A DNA stretch of 10,426 nt. Source: Campylobacteraceae bacterium (GTDB lineage Bacteria; Campylobacterota; Campylobacteria; Campylobacterales; Sulfurovaceae). Of this stretch, positions 6,139-10,426 are shown piece after piece (the stretch's first letter is position 1; each line of letters starts with the position of its first letter). The DNA lies in NCBI GenBank assembly GCA_027081065.1, contig JALWLW010000112.1, forward strand, positions 1 through 10,426, given 5' to 3'. Position numbers and translations under genes: made by a program. The notes beneath the pieces were generated by a model. That model was not told the origin of the DNA, ran no database searches, and was given only the letters and a program-made list of their open reading frames with translations.

Positions 6139-9100
6139 ATGTTAAAACACATCTTCTCAATGAAAGTAGCCGTTTTGGTACTTTTCCTTTTTGGGGCTAT
6201 TGTTGGAGGTGCTACGTTTATTGAAAACGATTATGGTACTCAGACAGCTCAAGCACTCATTTATAACGCACGTTGGTTTGAATTTTTCTTACTCTACTTT
6301 ATTTTACTTTTACTTTATAATATGTCAAAGTACAAAACCTATAAGTCAAAACCTTCTGTTTTCCTTTTTCATACAGCTTTTTTAGTTATTGCCATTGGGG
6401 CAGCAATTACCCGTTATGTTGGTTATGAGGGGATTATGCATATTCGTGAGGGACACATTTCTTCTTCTATGACTTCTTCTCAAAAGGTGTTAAAAATTCA
6501 TATTGGAGAGGGAAAAGATGCTATTGATTATGAACAAAGTATTCTTTTTTCTTCTATGACAAAAAATAGTTTTAAAAAAAGTTGGGAGTTTGATGGTAAA
6601 GAAGTCTCTTTTGATTTGGTACGTTATTTACCAGCAGCTGAACAGTCATTGGTAGCTGACCCTGTTAATGGTAAAAAAGTATTAGAACTTATGGTAGCTT
6701 CTGGTGGAAAAGGTGTTCCTGTTTTTTTAATGGAAGGGACAGTTCATGATGCTGGAACATTTATGCTGACTTACAATAAAAAAGTTGAAAGCCCAACGAA
6801 ACCAATGCTGAACATTCGTTCAAAAGAAGATGGAACGTTTGAGGTTGAGAGTACTTTCCCACTTGATACACTTTCTATGTTAACACGTGAAGAGGCAAAA
6901 CTTACTCAAGGAGTAAATCCTTTTACAACTAAAAAACTTTATCAATTTTCTGGAAATTCGGTAGTGCTTAAAAATGCTCATGATAAATCCGTCATGAAAT
7001 TTGTGAGCAAGTCACTTAAAACTAAAAATGGTAAACCCGAGATTGCAACTTTTATTGTTGAGGTAAATGGAGAAGAGAAAAAAGTTGATTTATTTTCTTA
7101 TGCTGGTGATATTTCAGAAATACAACGTATCAATGTAGGTGGAGTAAACATTGCTATGTATTTAGGGGCTAAAAAAATAGCCATCCCATTTTCAATTAAA
7201 CTTATAGATTTTGAATTGGTACGTTACCCTGGTTCAATGAGTCCTTCATCCTATTCATCCGATGTAGAACTGACTGACCGTTCAGAAGGGATTGAGAATA
7301 TGCCTTATAAAATTTATATGAACCATGTACTTGACCATCGTTCGTATCGTTTCTTCCAGTCTTCTTATGACCAAGATGAAAAAGGAACAGTACTCTCAGT
7401 TAACCATGACCCCGGAACATGGCCAACTTATATAGGATATATTTTGTTAACATTAGGAATGCTTTGGAATTTAATAGATAAAAATGGACGTTTTCAAAAA
7501 CTTCTTAAGGGAGCCAGAAAATTACAAGGGGCAGCTGTTATAGCGTTTATGCTAATGTTATCGAACACAGCTACACTCCAAGCAGCACCTTTACCAAAAC
7601 TTGATGATGAACAGCAAAAAATGATAGAGGCATACTCTAAAGAGAGTGCAAGTAAATTTGGACATCTTATTATGCAGGATAGTCGTGGGCGTATGAAACC
7701 TATTGATACTATGGCTCATGAAGTGATTGCTAAATTGTCAGCTAAAAGTAGTATTTATGGGGTTGATCCAACAGCAATGATATTAGGAATGACTGTTGAG
7801 CCTAAAAAATATCAGCATATTCCTATGATTAAAATTGGACATCCAAGTATTGCTAAAGAGTTGGGCTTGAGTGAAGATACCAAATATGCTAAGTTTTATG
7901 ATTTTTTTACGGAAGCTGGGGAGTATAAGCTGGGTAAAAAAATGGATATTTCTGTACGAAAAAAACCTTTAGAGAAAAGTGCTTATGATAAGGAGTTGGT
8001 CAAAGTAGATGAACGTCTAAATGTGGCTTATATGATATACACCGGTGCATTATTACAAATCTATCCAAGACCTCATGATGCAACGAATAAATGGCTTAAT
8101 CCTCAAGATGCTATTGAACAGCTTGAGGAAGAGGTTGCAAAGATGGTACGAATGATGACCGTTTATCTTTTTCAAGGTGCAACAAAGATTCAAGAGAATG
8201 GAGATACTGAACAGTTTGACAAAGCCATTCATCTCATAAATATGTATCAGAAGAAATTTGGTTCAGAAGTTATGTTGTCTGATGATGTCGTTGATATGGA
8301 GATTAAGTACAACGAATTAGGCTTACTTTCTAAACTTGTACCTCTGTACATTTTAGTAGGTATTATTTTACTTTTTGCAGCATTTATTAATATTGTAAAA
8401 CCTAATTCTACTTTAAAATGGATTGCTTTAGCTTCTTGGGGGCTTATGATTATTGGTTTTGCCATTCACGTAGGTTCTATGGCAATGCGTTGGTATATTG
8501 GAGGACATGCTCCATGGTCAAATGCCTATGAATCTATTGTCTTTATTGCTGGTGCAACGGTTGTAGCTGGACTTATTTTTGCTAGAAAGTCACCATTTAC
8601 CTTAGGGGCAGCTGCCTTGTTGGCTGGTATCACGATGGGTGTGGCACATATGAACTTCATTAACCCAGAGATTACCAACTTAGTGCCTGTACTAAAATCT
8701 TATTGGCTTATGATTCACGTGGCAACCATTATTTCAGGTGATGGATTTTTAGGCTTAGGTTCTATTTTATCTTTATTGGTACTTATCTTATACATCATGA
8801 GACGTGGAGAAAATGAAAATATTGACCGTGCCATTAAAGAGCTTACCAATATTGCTGAAATGAGTATTATTGTAGGGCTTTTCCTACTTACCATAGGTAA
8901 CTTCCTTGGAGGAGTCTGGGCAAATGAATCTTGGGGTCGTTATTGGGGTTGGGATGCCAAAGAGACTTGGGCTGCTGTAACCATTTTGGTGTATGCTACC
9001 ATTTTACATTTACGTTTTATTCCAAAACTTAACAATCCCTTCGCCTTTAATGTGGCTTCTCTTTGGGGATACTCAACTGTCATTATGACTTACTTTGGAG

Positions 9101-9303
9101 TGAACTATTACCTCTCTGGACTACACTCTTATGCAGCAGGTGAACCAATGCCATTACCATCATGGGTTGTTCCTTCTGTTATTGGTCTTTTTATTTTAAC
9201 ACTAATAGCAGCTAAAAGCTGGAAAAACATTAAGATTGTATTTATTGTGCTTACACCACTTATTTTGTGGGTTGCTGGTTTACTCTTAATGCTGAAGTAT
9301 TAA
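6139..9303 (+). CDS. ccsBA: CcsBA, fused system II cytochrome c haem exporter and synthase
   Basis: CcsBA moves haem across the inner membrane and joins it to CXXCH cysteines of exported apocytochromes. The 1054-residue protein is a CcsB (ResB) half fused to a CcsA (ResC) half. The CcsB half has membrane segments at about 9-27, 46-62 and 73-91, a large periplasmic domain (~95-425) and a segment at 429-445. A further hydrophobic stretch (464-480) precedes a ~240-residue periplasmic region (484-728) with the motif QDSRGRMKPIDTMA (513-526). The CcsA half (731-1054) is multi-spanning and holds the WWD haem-binding motif WGRYWGWDAKETW (932-944). Candidate haem-ligand histidines are H78, H860, H957 and H996; this assignment comes from relative spacing to Helicobacter CcsBA as I remember it. 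Start: agga lies 5 nt before the ATG. Campylobacterota often carry several CcsBA paralogues with different haem-motif preferences; which cytochromes this one serves is unknown, although the seven-haem cytochrome is nearby. A Nudix gene follows 4 nt later. Confidence 0.95.
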   Translation: MLKHIFSMKVAVLVLFLFGAIVGGATFIENDYGTQTAQALIYNARWFEFFLLYFILLLLYNMSKYKTYKSKPSVFLFHTAFLVIAIGAAITRYVGYEGIMHIREGHISSSMTSSQKVLKIHIGEGKDAIDYEQSILFSSMTKNSFKKSWEFDGKEVSFDLVRYLPAAEQSLVADPVNGKKVLELMVASGGKGVPVFLMEGTVHDAGTFMLTYNKKVESPTKPMLNIRSKEDGTFEVESTFPLDTLSMLTREEAKLTQGVNPFTTKKLYQFSGNSVVLKNAHDKSVMKFVSKSLKTKNGKPEIATFIVEVNGEEKKVDLFSYAGDISEIQRINVGGVNIAMYLGAKKIAIPFSIKLIDFELVRYPGSMSPSSYSSDVELTDRSEGIENMPYKIYMNHVLDHRSYRFFQSSYDQDEKGTVLSVNHDPGTWPTYIGYILLTLGMLWNLIDKNGRFQKLLKGARKLQGAAVIAFMLMLSNTATLQAAPLPKLDDEQQKMIEAYSKESASKFGHLIMQDSRGRMKPIDTMAHEVIAKLSAKSSIYGVDPTAMILGMTVEPKKYQHIPMIKIGHPSIAKELGLSEDTKYAKFYDFFTEAGEYKLGKKMDISVRKKPLEKSAYDKELVKVDERLNVAYMIYTGALLQIYPRPHDATNKWLNPQDAIEQLEEEVAKMVRMMTVYLFQGATKIQENGDTEQFDKAIHLINMYQKKFGSEVMLSDDVVDMEIKYNELGLLSKLVPLYILVGIILLFAAFINIVKPNSTLKWIALASWGLMIIGFAIHVGSMAMRWYIGGHAPWSNAYESIVFIAGATVVAGLIFARKSPFTLGAAALLAGITMGVAHMNFINPEITNLVPVLKSYWLMIHVATIISGDGFLGLGSILSLLVLILYIMRRGENENIDRAIKELTNIAEMSIIVGLFLLTIGNFLGGVWANESWGRYWGWDAKETWAAVTILVYATILHLRFIPKLNNPFAFNVASLWGYSTVIMTYFGVNYYLSGLHSYAAGEPMPLPSWVVPSVIGLFILTLIAAKSWKNIKIVFIVLTPLILWVAGLLLMLKY

Positions 9304-9307
9304 GAAG

Positions 9308-10048
9308 ATGCTTCAAACCAAAGAAGACCTTTATAATGGTCTTATTATAGAAACAGAAAGTATTGACTCTTCTGTTTCTGCTTTTAAACAATCTCTTCAA
9401 GATTTATTGGCTTCAGTGACAAAAAAGAAAATAGCCCTTTTGTGGTTAGATTTATCTTCTACTCAAGCACAGCATATTGCTATTGCTCTAGAGATGGGTT
9501 TTGAATTTCATAACTGTGAATCTAAAAGAGTAACACTTGCTTACCAAGTAACAAAAGATGCGTATATTCCTGTACCCCCAACACATACCATAGGGGTAGG
9601 GGCTGTGGTAATTAATGAAAAAAATGAACTACTCATGGTACGCGACCGAATTCATACTTCACGCTCTATTTACAAACTTCCAGGAGGTATGTTAGAACAT
9701 GCACAAAGTTTAGAAGAGGGTGTGGTGAGAGAAGTATGGGAAGAGACAGGCATTAAAGCTAAACTTATTAAAATGGTTTCTGTTTTGAATTCTCATCCTT
9801 ATAGGTTTAACAAGTCAAACATGTATATTGTTTTTCAATTAGAAGCTTTAAGTTTTGAGATTAATGTCATCGATACCCATGAGATAGAAAAAGCTTTATG
9901 GATGCCCCTAGATGAGTTTTTTGCTCATGAAGAGATGTCTGAATTTCAAAAAAGCTTGGTTCTGGCTACTTTGAACAATGAGGGGATTTCTCTATTAGGG
10001 AATGATGAGTATTTCCTTAGAAAAAAACATGTTGAGGTTTATGCTTAG
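9308..10048 (+). CDS. NUDT6-like Nudix hydrolase
   Basis: Nudix enzymes hydrolyse nucleoside diphosphates linked to another group; the substrate here is not known. The 246-residue protein has an N-terminal domain (about 8-90, with ALLWLDLS and GFEFHNCESKRVTLAY) like the one preceding the Nudix fold in NUDT6 and plant NUDT proteins, and then a Nudix domain from THTIGVGAVV (92-101) to about 225. The Nudix box spans G127 to I149 and ends REVWEETGI (141-149), so the metal-binding glutamates E142, E145 and E146 are present. The first conserved glutamate of the box (G-X5-E) is replaced by glutamine, Q133. The ATG lies 4 nt after the ccsBA stop with only a gaag directly before it, so translation probably depends on coupling to ccsBA. 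Nothing in the sequence ties its chemistry to haem; operon membership is the only link. Confidence 0.88.
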   Translation: MLQTKEDLYNGLIIETESIDSSVSAFKQSLQDLLASVTKKKIALLWLDLSSTQAQHIAIALEMGFEFHNCESKRVTLAYQVTKDAYIPVPPTHTIGVGAVVINEKNELLMVRDRIHTSRSIYKLPGGMLEHAQSLEEGVVREVWEETGIKAKLIKMVSVLNSHPYRFNKSNMYIVFQLEALSFEINVIDTHEIEKALWMPLDEFFAHEEMSEFQKSLVLATLNNEGISLLGNDEYFLRKKHVEVYA

Positions 10049-10053
10049 TTATA

Positions 10054-10073
10054 GCGTTGGCTTCAGTCGATGC
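10054..10073 (+). other. Short hairpin between convergent genes
   Basis: In plus-strand RNA gcgttggc (10054-10061) pairs with gtcgatgc (10066-10073) through eight pairs including three G-U wobbles, over a uuca loop. It lies in the 29-bp gap after the Nudix stop. It is followed by A-rich sequence rather than a U-run, and the wobbles become mismatches in minus-strand RNA. It may mark the 3' end of the ccsBA-Nudix message, but it is not a convincing intrinsic terminator. Confidence 0.3.
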
Positions 10074-10077
10074 AAAA

Positions 10078-10407
10078 CTATTTCAATCTATAATCTAATT
10101 TTTCTAAGAGAACTTTCAAATTCTCTTTTACCTCACCTTGAAACTCCAAACTATCTTCTTTAACCGTTCCACCTGTTCCAAGTTTTTTCTTAAGCATTTT
10201 CAATAAAGTTTGTAATTCTTTTTTTTCAAGATAAAAAGGCTTGACAATGGTTACTACTTTTCCTCGTCGTTTCTCTTTAGCAAAATGCAAACTATGTTGT
10301 TGAGGTTCTTTTATCTCTGTGCTTATCTTTTTTGTAGCTTTTTCTTTATTATTCGATGACCAATCATCTGAGAAACTAGCACTTATTTCAAATAAATTTT
10401 CTTTCAT
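10078..10407 (-). CDS. SUI1/eIF1-family translation factor, YciH-like
   Basis: This is a 109-residue cytoplasmic protein whose C-terminal part (about 46-105) is a SUI1 domain: KRRGKVVTIV (46-55), a Lys-rich helix ELQTLLKMLKKKL (64-76), the signature LGTGGTVK (76-83), and LEFQGEVKENLKVLLEKL (87-104). The family includes eukaryotic eIF1 and bacterial YciH, which can influence start-site fidelity on the small ribosomal subunit; the bacterial role is still modestly defined. The N-terminal ~45 residues are polar and probably flexible, and the length is typical for bacterial members. The start is secure: aaggag lies 6 nt before the ATG. It converges on the Nudix gene with a 29-bp gap and belongs to a different transcription unit; its promoter would lie at or beyond the right edge of the window. 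Confidence 0.9.
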   Translation of the reverse strand: MKENLFEISASFSDDWSSNNKEKATKKISTEIKEPQQHSLHFAKEKRRGKVVTIVKPFYLEKKELQTLLKMLKKKLGTGGTVKEDSLEFQGEVKENLKVLLEKLDYRLK

Positions 10408-10426
10408 AGTTCACTCCTTTTTATAA

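Noticed and set aside
1..10426. Mobile element, phage, CRISPR or RNA gene
   Set aside because: No transposase, integrase, terminal repeats, spacer-repeat arrays or tRNA/rRNA-like segments were seen. The genes are compositionally uniform and mostly housekeeping or respiratory.

Overview
The window is an AT-rich, gene-dense bacterial segment with seven complete protein genes, one complete SUI1-family gene at the right edge, and no sign of phage, IS, CRISPR or RNA genes. The fused, very long CcsBA haem-handling protein (system II cytochrome c maturation), the multihaem periplasmic cytochrome, the low GC and the promoters that mostly lack a -35 box all point to Campylobacterota (a Sulfurimonas-, Sulfurovum- or Arcobacter-like organism). 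This placement is an inference from gene content; the genus cannot be fixed from the sequence alone.

Left part, minus strand (about 1-3957): a 782-residue exported seven-haem c-type cytochrome is transcribed first. It ends in a strong intrinsic terminator with a C(UUCG)G-capped 14-bp stem. Two exported accessory proteins follow: a 225-residue MORN/YwqK-type repeat protein and a 255-residue protein with two OB-like domains, the first NrfJ-like. The two accessory genes are 1 nt apart and so very probably cotranscribed. A long inverted repeat follows the last of them.

Middle (3958-6078): a 160-bp divergent intergenic region carries promoters in both directions. On the plus strand comes a secreted protein of an unrecognised family built of four cysteine-framed helical repeats (C-X34-C), then a weak hairpin terminator. 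Next is TrmA (tRNA m5U54 methyltransferase) with a TTG start. This TrmA carries an N-terminal cysteine motif with the spacing of the RlmD/RumA [4Fe-4S] site, which E. coli TrmA lacks.

Right part (6079-10426): ccsBA, with its own TATAAT box, encodes the haem exporter/cytochrome c synthase that would attach haem to proteins such as the seven-haem cytochrome. A NUDT6-like Nudix hydrolase follows 4 nt later and is probably translationally coupled. A convergent SUI1/YciH-like translation factor closes the window.

The functional theme is periplasmic electron transfer: an uncharacterised multihaem cytochrome, two small exported partners and the cytochrome maturation machinery lie within 10 kb. The least explained items are the cytochrome's N-terminal GMHC/CC/PPYN region with four non-haem cysteines, the four-repeat cysteine protein, and the Fe-S-type TrmA.
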